Source: Comamonadaceae bacterium (lineage in GTDB: Bacteria > Pseudomonadota > Gammaproteobacteria > Burkholderiales > Burkholderiaceae_C). From it: a DNA stretch of 64,000 nucleotides. Shown here one piece after another: positions 19,666 to 28,704 of this stretch. The position numbers were made by a program, and so were the translations under genes. The notes beneath the pieces were generated by a model that was not told the origin of the DNA, ran no database searches, and saw nothing but the letters and a program-made list of their open reading frames with translations. The stretch covers positions 1-64,000 of the forward strand of contig CANFWV010000005.1 of assembly GCA_947450695.1 (NCBI GenBank), written 5' to 3'. Within the stretch, counting starts at the first letter, position 1. Each line of letters begins with the position of its first letter.

Positions 19666-20193
19666 ATGACCTCCTTGCTGTCCAACGCCAAGATTCTCTC
19701 CGCCAACAGTCCGGCTTTTTCTCGGCAGGAATTTCGCAGCGCGCTCGGCATGTTCGCCACAGGCGTGACCATCGTCACTGCCCGCACCGCGGACGGCGAC
19801 TTGGTGGGACTGACTGCAAACTCCTTTAACTCGGTATCGCTGGAACCACCCCTCGTGCTGTGGAGCCTAAGCCGCTCAGCCGCCTCGATGGTGGCGTTGA
19901 GCACGGGCTCACACTACGCGGTCAACATCTTGGCTGCCGACCAAAAGGAGCTCGCCGAACGTTTTGCCGGCAAGCGCGAAGACCGCTGGGGGGGCGTTGA
20001 ATTCATCAGCGGCCTCAGTGGTGCGCCACTGCTGGCTGGTGCTGTAGCCACCTTTGAATGCTTCAATCGCAGCCGCTATGAGGAAGGAGACCACGTCATC
20101 TTCGTCGGCGAAGTCGAGCGTTGCGAACACCGCGCCGGTGTTTCGCCTTTGCTGTTTCACGGCGGCAAGTTCTACACCGAGCACCCGCTTTAA
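19666..20193 (+). CDS. Flavin reductase-like FMN-binding protein
   Basis: The 175-residue protein belongs to the flavin reductase split-barrel family (HpaC/ActVB type), which supplies reduced flavin to monooxygenases. The family core is FRSALGMFATGVTIVTAR, then GLTANSFNSVSLEPPLVLWSLSR, and the end is DHVIFVGEVERCEHR...LLFHGGKFYTEHPL. The start is uncertain: ATG 19666 (MTSLLSNAKIL) is nearest the domain, while the track start at 19564 adds 34 unlike residues. No monooxygenase gene is adjacent. Confidence 0.85.
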   Translation: MTSLLSNAKILSANSPAFSRQEFRSALGMFATGVTIVTARTADGDLVGLTANSFNSVSLEPPLVLWSLSRSAASMVALSTGSHYAVNILAADQKELAERFAGKREDRWGGVEFISGLSGAPLLAGAVATFECFNRSRYEEGDHVIFVGEVERCEHRAGVSPLLFHGGKFYTEHPL

Positions 20194-20229
20194 GCGGGGC
20201 TCCAGCTTTGCGGTCGACGGTGGTGGGTC

Positions 20230-20257
20230 TTGCGAGACTGAAGAGTCAACTTATAAC
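20230..20257 (+). promoter_or_regulatory. Possible sigma-70 promoter for the gene at 20309
   Basis: TTGCGA (20230-20235) and TATAAC (20252-20257) are 16 bases apart, about 50 bases before the start codon. A good -10 element makes it plausible; it was found by eye. Confidence 0.4.
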
Positions 20258-20308
20258 GTCTGACTACACTTGACCTTTTGACTCCCACACACAAGCGCCA
20301 AACCAGAC

Positions 20309-20917
20309 ATGGAAATTTTTGTTCTTTCGTTGATGTTCGCCTTCGTTGGCTACACACTCAAGTCTCGAGCAGAGGGTCGGCGCATCGCCTTGCTCGGGCT
20401 ACATCTGGGCCATTTCCAGATCGAAAAACTCATGGAAACCTTGACCGAAGGCTACGCGCGGGCGCTCGGTGAAAACGATGTCGCCCGGCGCGGCTCGATC
20501 TGGCAACTGATGAACGGCACCGAAGACAAGCTGGCCGCCCAATTCGAGCAATTGGCCGACAGTATGGCCAAAGTAGATGCAGCCAAGACCGGCATCAACC
20601 TGTGGCCCTGGCCCTTGAGCGAAGCCGCACCATGGGCCCCAAGCGCCTGCTTTGACTTGCGCGAGGCTTTGAAAATTCACGCCGAAGCCCTTGCCCGTGC
20701 TGCCAGACAAAACGACGCCATTTCACCGCCATCCCGCGCCTTCACCCTCAGTGCCGAATTGTTTTTGATGCAGCACACATGCCACTGGTTTTGCAAATCC
20801 AAAACCATTGCTTCGGCCCGAATGCTGGTTCGGCACAAGACGACCTATGAGATGGTGTTGCAGTCGGTGTCACCTGAAACACGGCGGGCTTACAACGCGC
20901 TGGTCGGACAGGCCTGA
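20309..20917 (+). CDS. Conserved-looking protein of unknown function with N-terminal membrane anchor
   Basis: The 202-residue product starts MEIFVLSLMFAFVGYTLKSRAEGRR. This is a short hydrophobic helix followed by positive charges, so it is probably anchored facing the cytoplasm. The rest is soluble and largely helical, with a Trp/Pro patch (GINLWPWPLSEAAPWAP) and Cys/His residues (LMQHTCHWFCKSKTIASARML). I do not recognise a domain. It ends six bases from the convergent ABC ATPase gene, leaving no room for a terminator. Confidence 0.65.
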   Translation: MEIFVLSLMFAFVGYTLKSRAEGRRIALLGLHLGHFQIEKLMETLTEGYARALGENDVARRGSIWQLMNGTEDKLAAQFEQLADSMAKVDAAKTGINLWPWPLSEAAPWAPSACFDLREALKIHAEALARAARQNDAISPPSRAFTLSAELFLMQHTCHWFCKSKTIASARMLVRHKTTYEMVLQSVSPETRRAYNALVGQA

Positions 20918-20922
20918 AACAC

Positions 20923-21621
20923 TCAACGACTCACCACCCGACCGTCGACCAGTTCAATCACCCTGTCGCAACGCAGCGCCAACCGCGGGTCATGCGTGAC
21001 GATCAGGCAGGCGCTGCCATGGTCCCGATTGAAGTCGCGCAACAGTGCAAAGACTTCGTCGGCACTGACGGTGTCCAGATTGCCGGTCGGCTCATCGGCC
21101 AATATCAGCCGCGGCTTTTGCGACAAGGCGCGGGCAATCGCCACGCGCTGTTGCATGCCTCCGGAGAGTTCCCCGGGTCGCTTGTATTCGGCACCACTCA
21201 AACCGACACGAATCAGCAGTTCACGCGCCAGCGCTTCGGCCGCAGGTGTGACGGTGCCGTGGCTGATGATTGACGGCAGCAAGACGTTTTCCAGCGCCGT
21301 GAAGGCTGGCAGCAGATGGTGAAACTGAAAGACAAATCCGATGGTCGCACCGCGCAAGGCTGTCAGGCCAACATCGTCCAGCGCCTGCGCCGGCTGCCCG
21401 GCGATTTCCAACTGACCTGCGGTCGGCGGCTCAAGCAGACCAATGATGTTGAGCAAGGTGCTTTTGCCAGAACCCGATGGCCCCTTCAAGGCGACAAACT
21501 CGGCCTGCTGTAGCGCCAATGTTATGCCGTGCAAGACCTCGGTCTCGACCTCGGTGCCGATGTTGTAGCGCTTGGTGATCGCCTCCAAGCGAAGAATGGC
21601 GGCGTTACTGGACGGGTTCAT
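20923..21621 (-). CDS. ABC exporter ATP-binding protein (LolD/MacB-type ATPase)
   Basis: This 232-residue ATPase has Walker [11 protein letters not shown]-loop [19 protein letters not shown], signature [17 protein letters not shown], Walker [13 protein letters not shown] and the switch His in CLIVTHD. The pattern ADEPTGNLD is typical of LolD/FtsE/MacB ATPases that work with FtsX-type permeases. I chose ATG 21621 ([10 protein letters not shown]), which has GAGGA upstream. ATG 21630 is also possible. It is third in an adaptor-permease-ATPase operon. Confidence 0.92.
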   Translation of the reverse strand: MNPSSNAAILRLEAITKRYNIGTEVETEVLHGITLALQQAEFVALKGPSGSGKSTLLNIIGLLEPPTAGQLEIAGQPAQALDDVGLTALRGATIGFVFQFHHLLPAFTALENVLLPSIISHGTVTPAAEALARELLIRVGLSGAEYKRPGELSGGMQQRVAIARALSQKPRLILADEPTGNLDTVSADEVFALLRDFNRDHGSACLIVTHDPRLALRCDRVIELVDGRVVSR

Positions 21622-21632
21622 TGGTTTCATCC

Positions 21633-22985
21633 TCAGGCACGAATCGCTTGCACCGGGTCCATGCGAGCGGCGCTGCGCGCTGGCACAAAGGCTGCCGCAA
21701 GCCCCACTCCACAAGCCACCAGCGAGGCCAGCAACACCAGTTGCGGGTCAAGCTGCGGCGCAAACATTGGGCTGCCATCTGGACTTTTGAAGACATGCGA
21801 AAACACCACCAACAAGGCATATGCCAGCGCAGCGCCCAAGATGGAACCGGCCAAACCGACCAGCCCGCCTTGCAGTAAAAAGATCGCCATGATTTGACGC
21901 CGGCCCCCGCCCATGGCGCGCAAGATACCAATCTCGCGCTGCTTTTGCACCACGCTGACCACCAACACGCTAGAGATGCCGAGCGCCACGATGAGGACGA
22001 CGAAACTGCGGATCAGGTTGTTAGAGACCGTCTGGTTTGACAGCGCATTCAGCAGCCCGGAGTTGGTCTGCATCCAGCTGTCAACTGTGAGGTCCGTCTG
22101 CAAACGCAGCGTGTCTGCCACGCGATCAGCGTTAAAAAGGTCGGTCACCGTGAGGTCGATATTGGACACCCCGCCGGGCAAATCGAGCAGCGACTGCGCC
22201 AGCTTGAGCGTGACAAAAACCCAGCGCCGGTTGAGGTCTCTATTCCCCATGTCAAAGAGCCCCGTGACCTGCAATGTTTCACTGCGCCCGCTCGCGCTGG
22301 TGACGCGCAGCTTGTCGCCAAGCGTGAGGCCAAGATCCTGCGCGAGGTCGATGCCGATCAGCACACCGGTGCCGGCCACGTCGAAAGTGCCCCGCGTCAT
22401 GTAATTGTCCATGCGCACCACACGGCGATAAACGTCGGGCTTGACGCCCTGCAGCACAACGCTTTTGTTGTAGTTGCCCCGTGCCGCAAAGGCGGGTCCG
22501 CTAGCCACCGGAGAGACCGCCAACACACCGGGCGTTGCAGCGGCCAACGCCGCCACGCGCTCCCACTGATCGACCGAGCGCAAGCGCTGTTCGCGAGGTT
22601 GCACGGCGGCAGCGACCGCCTGGTTCGCATCCGGCTTTAACACCGGTCGGGTCAGCTCTTCGGTCGGCTTGATCACCACATGCGCCTGCGAACCCATGAC
22701 GCGGTCAATGATCGTGCCTTGCAACTGGTTGATGAGTTGCGTCAAAAAAATGATCACCGCCACGCCACCTGTGACACCCGCGAGGATGAGCGTGCTTTGC
22801 ATCCGGCCTTCGCGCAAAAAGCGCAGCGCCAGCAACAGCTCAAAAGGCATCCAGCGCGCCCATGAGCTGAGTTCTGGCCGGTGTCGTGGCCTGTGCCAAA
22901 GCGCCCGCATCCATCGCCAACGCAGCGGCGGTTCTTGCGCGGGGGCGACTGTCGCAGGCAAGGGTGTTGACGGTGCAGGCAACAT
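21633..22985 (-). CDS. FtsX/MacB-type ABC permease
   Basis: The 450-residue permease has the MacB-PCD layout. A first transmembrane helix ([20 protein letters not shown]) leads to a large periplasmic domain (about residues 85-310), followed by three C-terminal helices with the FtsX pattern ([40 protein letters not shown]) and a [17 protein letters not shown] end. The first 45 residues are unusual and Pro-rich; the conserved body begins at [15 protein letters not shown], so ATG 22850 may be the true start. Together with its neighbours it forms a MacAB- or DevBCA-like exporter whose cargo is unknown. Confidence 0.9.
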   Translation of the reverse strand: MLPAPSTPLPATVAPAQEPPLRWRWMRALWHRPRHRPELSSWARWMPFELLLALRFLREGRMQSTLILAGVTGGVAVIIFLTQLINQLQGTIIDRVMGSQAHVVIKPTEELTRPVLKPDANQAVAAAVQPREQRLRSVDQWERVAALAAATPGVLAVSPVASGPAFAARGNYNKSVVLQGVKPDVYRRVVRMDNYMTRGTFDVAGTGVLIGIDLAQDLGLTLGDKLRVTSASGRSETLQVTGLFDMGNRDLNRRWVFVTLKLAQSLLDLPGGVSNIDLTVTDLFNADRVADTLRLQTDLTVDSWMQTNSGLLNALSNQTVSNNLIRSFVVLIVALGISSVLVVSVVQKQREIGILRAMGGGRRQIMAIFLLQGGLVGLAGSILGAALAYALLVVFSHVFKSPDGSPMFAPQLDPQLVLLASLVACGVGLAAAFVPARSAARMDPVQAIRA

Positions 22986-23027
22986 GGACTTAAAAGTGAG
23001 TGACGTTGTCGCTGGGCGCTCAATGCA

Positions 23028-24269
23028 TCAACGCGAGAGGAACGAGGGCACTTCCATGCCTTTGCCTTGGAGCGCGGTGCCAGCCTGCCGGACGCGGTCG
23101 CCGGGTAGCGCTTTTTCAGTTTGTGGAATGGCCAGATCGCCCTCCTGCAAACCACTCGCGATTTCGATCGTGCCAATGCCGCTCAGCCCGAGCTTGACCG
23201 GCACCCGCACAGCGCGTTGGTCTTGCAGCATCAAGACCCACGGTGCGGCACTGTCTGACTCACGTACAGCGGCAGCAGGCAACACCAAAGCGTTGGGACG
23301 ATTAGCGCCGATGAGCTCCACCGACACCGTCATGTCAGGCTTGAGGAATGCAGGTGGCTGCGGCACCGCCAGACGCACCTCAACCGTGCCGCGTTGCAGA
23401 TCTACCGCCGGGCCAATGTAGCTCAATTGGGCCGCAAAAGGCTGGGCCGGATAGGCATCGGCCGCAGCCTTGGCGGGCATCCCAAGCGCCAACATATGCA
23501 GATGCTTTTCATCAATGCCGGCGTCAATGCGCGTACGACCCGCAGCCAATCCCAGCAACACCCGTCCAGGCTGAGCCATCGTGCCAGGTTCGACATTGCG
23601 AACCAGCACCATGCCATCGACCGGGCTGGTAATGGCCAAACGTGCTAGCCGGGCCTCGGCCATTTGCACGGCAGCCGATGCTTGCTCCACCCGCACAGCG
23701 GCCAGACCACTTTCAACGCCATGCGGCTGATTCGCCTCAGCCTGCACGTGCGCAGAACGCAAGGCGCTCGCCGCCGACTCAAGCGCACGCCGGGCTTCAT
23801 CCAGTTTTTGCTGTGAGAAAAAGCCTTGCGCCACAAGCGCTTCAGACCGCCGAAATTCACTGTCGGCATTGCGCCAGGCCGCATCAGCCTGCACCACCGT
23901 TTGCACCGCCACCGGGGCGGTCACCGTCGCTTGCTGGGTCGCCCGATTACGCGCCTCACCCAATGCGGCCTTGGCCTGCTGCAAGGCGGCGCGTGCTTCA
24001 GCATCAGACAAGCGCACCAGCAATTGGCCCGCCTTGACTTGATCGCCTTCACGCACCAGCACAGCTAACACGGTCGCCGTGACTTCTGCTGCAAGTTCGA
24101 TGCGGGCCGGCGCATTTAATCGGCCCGTCGCGACCACCGACTGGCGTAAATTGCTGCGCAGTACAGGCACCACCTGAACCGGTGTTCCGCGTTGCTGCAA
24201 CAACAGCGCACCCGTCAACAACACAACGAGCGTCACGACGGCAATGGCCCACTTCTGGCGAGGTTTCAT
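23028..24269 (-). CDS. Periplasmic adaptor (HlyD/MacA family) of the ABC exporter
   Basis: The 413-residue adaptor has one N-terminal signal anchor (KWAIAVVTLVVLLTGALLLQQ). The lipoyl-like half-motifs are split around a helical hairpin: VLVREGDQVKAGQLLVRLSD and ITSPVDGMVLVRNVEPGTMAQPG. The coiled coil lies between (AEARAALQQAKAALGEARN ... ALRSAHVQAEANQ), and beta-barrel and membrane-proximal domains follow. It would bridge the permease to an outer-membrane channel, which is not encoded here. It is first in the three-gene operon. Confidence 0.9.
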   Translation of the reverse strand: MKPRQKWAIAVVTLVVLLTGALLLQQRGTPVQVVPVLRSNLRQSVVATGRLNAPARIELAAEVTATVLAVLVREGDQVKAGQLLVRLSDAEARAALQQAKAALGEARNRATQQATVTAPVAVQTVVQADAAWRNADSEFRRSEALVAQGFFSQQKLDEARRALESAASALRSAHVQAEANQPHGVESGLAAVRVEQASAAVQMAEARLARLAITSPVDGMVLVRNVEPGTMAQPGRVLLGLAAGRTRIDAGIDEKHLHMLALGMPAKAAADAYPAQPFAAQLSYIGPAVDLQRGTVEVRLAVPQPPAFLKPDMTVSVELIGANRPNALVLPAAAVRESDSAAPWVLMLQDQRAVRVPVKLGLSGIGTIEIASGLQEGDLAIPQTEKALPGDRVRQAGTALQGKGMEVPSFLSR

Positions 24270-24342
24270 AACTTAAGAATAGCAGCGCCAGACAAAATTC
24301 TATTGACCAGCATCATCTACTACCCGATTAGCCCGCGCCCCT

Positions 24343-24915
24343 TTAGCCTGCGTTTGCCTCTTGTTTAGCCAAGCGCTCGCTCTTCCAGTAAACATCGTCA
24401 CCGCCATTCATGCGGTTGAGCACGCGTGACAACACAAACAGCAAGTCGCTAAGTCGGTTGAGGTACTGGCGTGGTGACTCGTTAAGCGCTTCGGCCAAGT
24501 CCAGCGCTACTACCGCGCGTTCAGCACGACGCGCCACCGTCCGACAGACGTGGGCTAACGCAGCAGCGCGTGTGCCTGCGGGCAAGATGAACTCCTGCAG
24601 GCGCGGCAAGGCAGCATTGTATTTTTCAAGTGCAGTGTCGAGCGTAATGACCGCTTCTGGTTTGAGCAGTTCAAAGCCAGGAATGGAGAGTTCGCCGCCG
24701 AGATTGAACAACTGGTGTTGCACTTCAATCAGCAACGCGCGCACATCGGCGGCCATGTCTTCGCACAGCAGCACACCGATATTCGAGTTGAGCTCATCGA
24801 CATCGCCCATGGCATGCACCCGCAAGCTGTCTTTGGAGACGCGGGTGTTGTCGCCCAAGCCGGTGGTGCCGTTGTCGCCGGTGCGCGTGGCAATTTGGGT
24901 GAGTCGATTGGCCAT
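24343..24915 (-). CDS. Cob(I)yrinic acid a,c-diamide / cob(I)alamin adenosyltransferase (PduO type)
   Basis: This enzyme adenosylates Co(I) corrinoid using ATP, making coenzyme B12. The PduO-type fingerprint is complete: the N-terminal ATP-binding TRTGDNGTTGLGDNTRVSKDS, then VDELNSNIGVLL, VQHQLFNLGGELS, ILPAGTRAAALAHVCRTVARRAERAVV and LNRLSDLLFVLSRVLN. I chose ATG 24915 (MANRLTQIATRTGD) over the track's 24939. The host also has B12-dependent MetH, but methionine synthase uses methylcobalamin, so another adenosyl-B12 enzyme probably exists elsewhere. Confidence 0.94.
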   Translation of the reverse strand: MANRLTQIATRTGDNGTTGLGDNTRVSKDSLRVHAMGDVDELNSNIGVLLCEDMAADVRALLIEVQHQLFNLGGELSIPGFELLKPEAVITLDTALEKYNAALPRLQEFILPAGTRAAALAHVCRTVARRAERAVVALDLAEALNESPRQYLNRLSDLLFVLSRVLNRMNGGDDVYWKSERLAKQEANAG

Positions 24916-25047
24916 GGGGTTCCCGTCAATAAGTTGCAAGTCTCAGCGGAGCTGCTACCCGTTTTTGCCGGTGCGCGCCGAATCGATGATTATTCACGAC
25001 TTAGATCACGCCAGCGTAAACTTCAAAAAACACGCTGGAGACACACT

Positions 25048-26469
25048 ATGAACGCACCGCTACCAGTCCATTTACTTCCCGAGATTCAACAACGCGAGAC
25101 ACCGACTGCATTGATTGCGGCGCTCAAAGCGCGCTTTGCGGAGCGCTGTTCAACGGCGCTGGTGGTCCGCGAGCAGCACGGCCGCGATGAGTCGTCATTT
25201 GCATCGCCCCCACCCGCCGCCGTGGTGTTTGCCGAGAACACCAACGACGTAGTTGACGCCGTCAGACTCGCCAGTCAATATAACGTGCCGGTCATTCCGT
25301 TTGGCGTCGGCTCCTCGCTAGAAGGGCATTTGCTGGCGGTGCAAGGCGGCATCAGCATCGACATGGGCGGCATGAACCGCGTGCTGTCGATCAATGCTGA
25401 AGACTTGACGGTGACGGTGCAGGCAGGCGTGACGCGCAAACAGCTCAACGAAGCCGTCAAAAGCACAGGTTTGTTTTTCCCGATTGACCCCGGCGCAGAT
25501 GCAACGCTGGGCGGCATGAGCGCCACCCGCGCCAGCGGCACCAACGCCGTGCGCTACGGCACCATGCGCGAGAACGTGCTGGCGCTGGAAGTGGTGACCG
25601 CCAGTAGCGACGTCATTCGCACGGGCACGCGAGCGAAGAAATCATCCGCCGGTTACGACCTGACGCGCCTGATGGTGGGCAGCGAAGGAACGCTAGGCGT
25701 TATCACCGAAATCACCGTCAAACTGTACCCGCTGCCCGAGGCGATTTCGGCTGCGATCTGCTCGTTCCCTAGTATTGAAGCCGCGGTGCGCACGACGATT
25801 GAAATCATTCAGATGGGCGTGCCGATTGCCCGCGTAGAGCTGATCGACGCCAACTCGGTGCGCATGGTGAATGCGCATTCGAAGCTGTCATTGCGCGAAG
25901 AACCCATGCTGTTGATGGAGTTTCACGGCTCGCCGACAGGCGTCAAAGAACAAGCCGAACTGGTACAAGAGTTGGCCCATGATCACGGCGGTAACGCCTT
26001 TGAATGGGCCAGCACGGCCGAAGAGCGCACGCGGTTATGGACGGCTAGGCACAACGCCTACTTCGCAGCCGTGCAGTCGCGTCCAGGTTGCCGGGTTATT
26101 TCAACCGACACCTGCGTGCCGATTTCGCGTCTCGCAGACTGCTTGCTCGACTCCATCACTGAAGCTGATGCCAGCGGCATTCCGTATTTTTTAGTCGGCC
26201 ATGTTGGCGATGGCAACTTTCACTTTGGCTACTTGATTGATCCGACGCAACCCAAAGAGCGCGAAGTGGCCGAGGCCTTGAACCATCAACTGGTGAATCG
26301 CGCACTCAGGCTAGAAGGCACCTGCACTGGCGAGCACGGCGTAGGTCTGCATAAAATGAATTTTCTGATGACCGAAACCGGCGACGGTGCAGTGAACATG
26401 ATGCGCACGATCAAGCGTGCGCTGGATCCAAAAAACATCATGAATCCGGGGAAGATTTTTACACTTTAA
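25048..26469 (+). CDS. FAD-binding D-2-hydroxyacid dehydrogenase (D-lactate dehydrogenase / GlcD family)
   Basis: This 473-residue flavoenzyme has the FAD_binding_4 domain (VPVIPFGVGSSLEGHLLAVQGGISIDMGGMNRVL; then DPGADATLGGMSATRASGTNAVRYGTMRENVLALEVV) and the FAD-oxidase C-terminal domain ending GTCTGEHGVGLHKM...DPKNIMNPGKIFTL. These oxidise D-lactate or glycolate and pass electrons to cytochrome or quinone. ATG 25048 follows CTGGAGACACACT; the track's start at 24715 lies within the adenosyltransferase gene and is false. No GlcE/GlcF subunits follow, which favours D-lactate or another D-2-hydroxyacid. Confidence 0.9.
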   Translation: MNAPLPVHLLPEIQQRETPTALIAALKARFAERCSTALVVREQHGRDESSFASPPPAAVVFAENTNDVVDAVRLASQYNVPVIPFGVGSSLEGHLLAVQGGISIDMGGMNRVLSINAEDLTVTVQAGVTRKQLNEAVKSTGLFFPIDPGADATLGGMSATRASGTNAVRYGTMRENVLALEVVTASSDVIRTGTRAKKSSAGYDLTRLMVGSEGTLGVITEITVKLYPLPEAISAAICSFPSIEAAVRTTIEIIQMGVPIARVELIDANSVRMVNAHSKLSLREEPMLLMEFHGSPTGVKEQAELVQELAHDHGGNAFEWASTAEERTRLWTARHNAYFAAVQSRPGCRVISTDTCVPISRLADCLLDSITEADASGIPYFLVGHVGDGNFHFGYLIDPTQPKEREVAEALNHQLVNRALRLEGTCTGEHGVGLHKMNFLMTETGDGAVNMMRTIKRALDPKNIMNPGKIFTL

Positions 26470-26513
26470 GTCACCACAATTTTAGCAAGACCTGTAGCGC
26501 GCGGTTGGTTCGT

Positions 26514-26987
26514 TCACGACCACAATCGACGCGGCATGGGCGGTGCATGCCGAGCGTTCATGGCGTTCATGAGCAGGCAAAAAATGGTCAAAAACCGCAG
26601 TGCAATCAACGCGACAATCCAATGCGATGACGTTTGGCCCAAATACACATAGGCATTGAAATAGTCGAGTAACAAGGCGATGACGCTAACGCCCAGTATG
26701 TACAGAGATACCTTTTCGAAATACCAGTCCTTCAGGTAGCTGTACATGTAAAGGCCACTGATCAAAATGACAAAGCTGGCGCGGTACTTGAAATAGATCT
26801 CCAATGTTCCAGCACTGGCACCCGCGTCAAATTGCCCTGTTGCAATCCCTGGGTAATACAACAACTTTAGGGTAAAAGTCACCACTGCCGCAAGCAAATA
26901 AGCCATGCGATATTTGAACCAGGTGTCGATGCCGGCATTAGCCGAACGCACCTGCTTAGAAAACACGGACACAAGCACGTCCGGCAA
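26514..26987 (-). CDS. Small integral membrane protein of unknown function
   Basis: The ORF encodes up to 157 residues with about four hydrophobic helices: MAYLLAAVVTFTLKLLYYPG, SFVILISGLYMYSYL, VSLYILGVSVIALLLDYFNAYVYLG and WIVALIALRFLTIFCLLMNAM. It is rich in Tyr, Phe and Leu, and its base composition looks more AT-rich than its neighbours. The track start is TTG 26987; several GTG codons or the ATG of MAYLLAAV are alternatives, and I could not find a decisive ribosome site. I do not recognise a family. It is isolated between a convergent dehydrogenase and parB. Confidence 0.55.
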   Translation of the reverse strand: MPDVLVSVFSKQVRSANAGIDTWFKYRMAYLLAAVVTFTLKLLYYPGIATGQFDAGASAGTLEIYFKYRASFVILISGLYMYSYLKDWYFEKVSLYILGVSVIALLLDYFNAYVYLGQTSSHWIVALIALRFLTIFCLLMNAMNARHAPPMPRRLWS

Positions 26988-27141
26988 CGCGTGGCATATT
27001 ACAGGGCGCTGTCACGCCATCAACTGTTCTACCAAGATGCGATTTTGCTTGGAGCATATTGGACTGATGTGAAGCTTGTAAAACTTAACTTGGATCGCCG
27101 ATCAAATCTGTTGGACGAGCCCGCGAAGTGTAATTTAAAGT

Positions 27142-28077
27142 TTACTTACCCCCGCGCAAACGTTCGATCAGACCATTCAGCTCGTCCAATGAGGCAAACT
27201 GAATCGCCAGCTCACCCATGTCTTCACGGCGCCCATTGCGTTTGACCTGTTTTTTCACGCGCACCTCGACCTCGGCCATGAGCAGATCTGCCAATTCTTC
27301 TTCGACCCGGCGCGTGTCACGCGACTTTTCTTTGGTGACTTTCTGCGGCTTCAGGGAGAACTCAGCGCTGAGTTTTTTGACCAGACTCTCCGCCTCTCGA
27401 ACCGACATTTTCTTAGCCGCAATTTGGTTTGCCGCGGTGATTTGCGTGGCACGGTCTAGCGCCAAAAGCGCCCGCGCATGGCCCATGTCGATGTCGCCGG
27501 CCATCAGCATGATTTGCACCGGATCGGCCAAATTGAGCAGACGTAGCAGGTTGCTGGCGGCGCTGCGTGAGCGCCCAACGGCTTGTGCCGCCAGTTCATG
27601 AGTGAGTCCAAACTCCTTTACCAAGCGTTGTAAACCTTGGGCTTCTTCCAAGGGATTCAAGTCTTCGCGCTGAATATTTTCGATCAACGCCATGGCTGCG
27701 GCTGACTCGTCAGGCACATCGCGAACCAGCACCGGCACGCTGTCGAGGCCGGCCAATTTGGCCGCTCTGAAGCGTCGTTCGCCGGCGATGATTTCGTACT
27801 TTCCATCGTTGGCGCCACGGGTCAAGCGCCGCACCAAAATCGGCTGCATGATGCCCTGAACTTTGATGGACTCGGCCAACTCATAGAGCGCGCCTTCGTC
27901 CATGCGGGTACGTGGTTGATACTGGCCCGCCACCATATCGCTCAACCGCAGCGAAGCCGGCAAGCCGGGGCTATTGGCTTCACTGCCGTTTTCAAGCACG
28001 TTCGCCGATTCGCTGACGGTGGGGCCTAGCAAGGCTTGCAATCCGCGGCCTAGGCCTTTAGGTTTTTTAGTGACCAT
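27142..28077 (-). CDS. parB: Chromosome partitioning protein ParB
   Basis: ParB is a CTP-dependent DNA clamp that loads at parS sites and organises the origin region. The 311-residue product begins MVTKKPKGLGRGLQALLG. The N-terminal domain contains QYQPRTRMDEGALYELAESIKVQGIMQPILVRR and the nucleotide-binding motif IIAGERRFRAAKLAG. The helix-turn-helix region is THELAAQAVGRSRSAASNLLRLLNL, and a C-terminal dimerisation segment follows. Two matching parS sites lie upstream in mnmG and rsmG. The track's longer start (28107) is less likely, and the ribosome site is weak at either start. Confidence 0.95.
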   Translation of the reverse strand: MVTKKPKGLGRGLQALLGPTVSESANVLENGSEANSPGLPASLRLSDMVAGQYQPRTRMDEGALYELAESIKVQGIMQPILVRRLTRGANDGKYEIIAGERRFRAAKLAGLDSVPVLVRDVPDESAAAMALIENIQREDLNPLEEAQGLQRLVKEFGLTHELAAQAVGRSRSAASNLLRLLNLADPVQIMLMAGDIDMGHARALLALDRATQITAANQIAAKKMSVREAESLVKKLSAEFSLKPQKVTKEKSRDTRRVEEELADLLMAEVEVRVKKQVKRNGRREDMGELAIQFASLDELNGLIERLRGGK

Positions 28078-28124
28078 TTTCTTGTCTTTCAGGTTTCGAA
28101 GCATCAATGTGCGGAGAAAACGGC

Positions 28125-28691
28125 TCAGGTGGACGGCGGTGCCTGAACCTGTGCTCGTAATTTTTGTAATTGGGCATGGCCTTCGGGCCAGTCGCCGAGC
28201 TGGCTGTCAGCGTTCAGATGTCCCATCAAGCCTGCGCTCACCCAGTGAGCACCCCATGCATCGGCAAACTGGCGCGCGCGCTCAGAGCTGCAGTACGAGT
28301 CGTTCTCGCTACCCATCAACACGCTGGTAAAGGGCAAGCGTTGCATCGGTACGGGCGACCAGCTGGTCAGCACGGGGCGTAGGGCCTCCTGATCGGGATC
28401 GCCCGGCGCCACCAACAATGCGGCTTTGACGCGGTGCGTGTTTTTCGAGTGGGAAGCCCAAGCGGCGACCAATTGGCAGCCGAGGCTGTGCGCTACCAGC
28501 AGCACGGGTTCGTCTTGCGCTCCCGTTAACAGGACATCTTCGAGCCGCGAGATCCAGTCGCCACGCAAAGGCCGCAGCCACTCGTGCTGCTCGACACGCT
28601 GATAGCCGTGCACGGCTTCCCACCGACTTTGCCAATGCGACGGGCCGCTGTTTTGCCAGCCGGGGAGTATGAGCACGGCAAAAGAGTTCAT
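28125..28691 (-). CDS. RBBP9/YdeN-type alpha/beta hydrolase
   Basis: The 188-residue serine-hydrolase-like protein begins MNSFAVLILPGWQNSGPSHWQSRWE, the family signature. The nucleophile elbow is VAHSLGCQL and the C-terminal His is in GLMGHLNADSQLGDW. ATG 28691 has GGAG upstream; the track's 28970 start runs into parA and is false. It lies between parA (13 bases) and parB (about 50 bases) in the same direction, so it is almost certainly co-transcribed with the partition genes. Its substrate is unknown. Confidence 0.88.
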   Translation of the reverse strand: MNSFAVLILPGWQNSGPSHWQSRWEAVHGYQRVEQHEWLRPLRGDWISRLEDVLLTGAQDEPVLLVAHSLGCQLVAAWASHSKNTHRVKAALLVAPGDPDQEALRPVLTSWSPVPMQRLPFTSVLMGSENDSYCSSERARQFADAWGAHWVSAGLMGHLNADSQLGDWPEGHAQLQKLRAQVQAPPST

Positions 28692-28704
28692 GAGGCTCCG
28701 CCCT

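Noticed and set aside
26991-27245. 84-residue plus-strand ORF
   Set aside because: Half of it is antisense to parB, and it has no ribosome site or recognisable motif.
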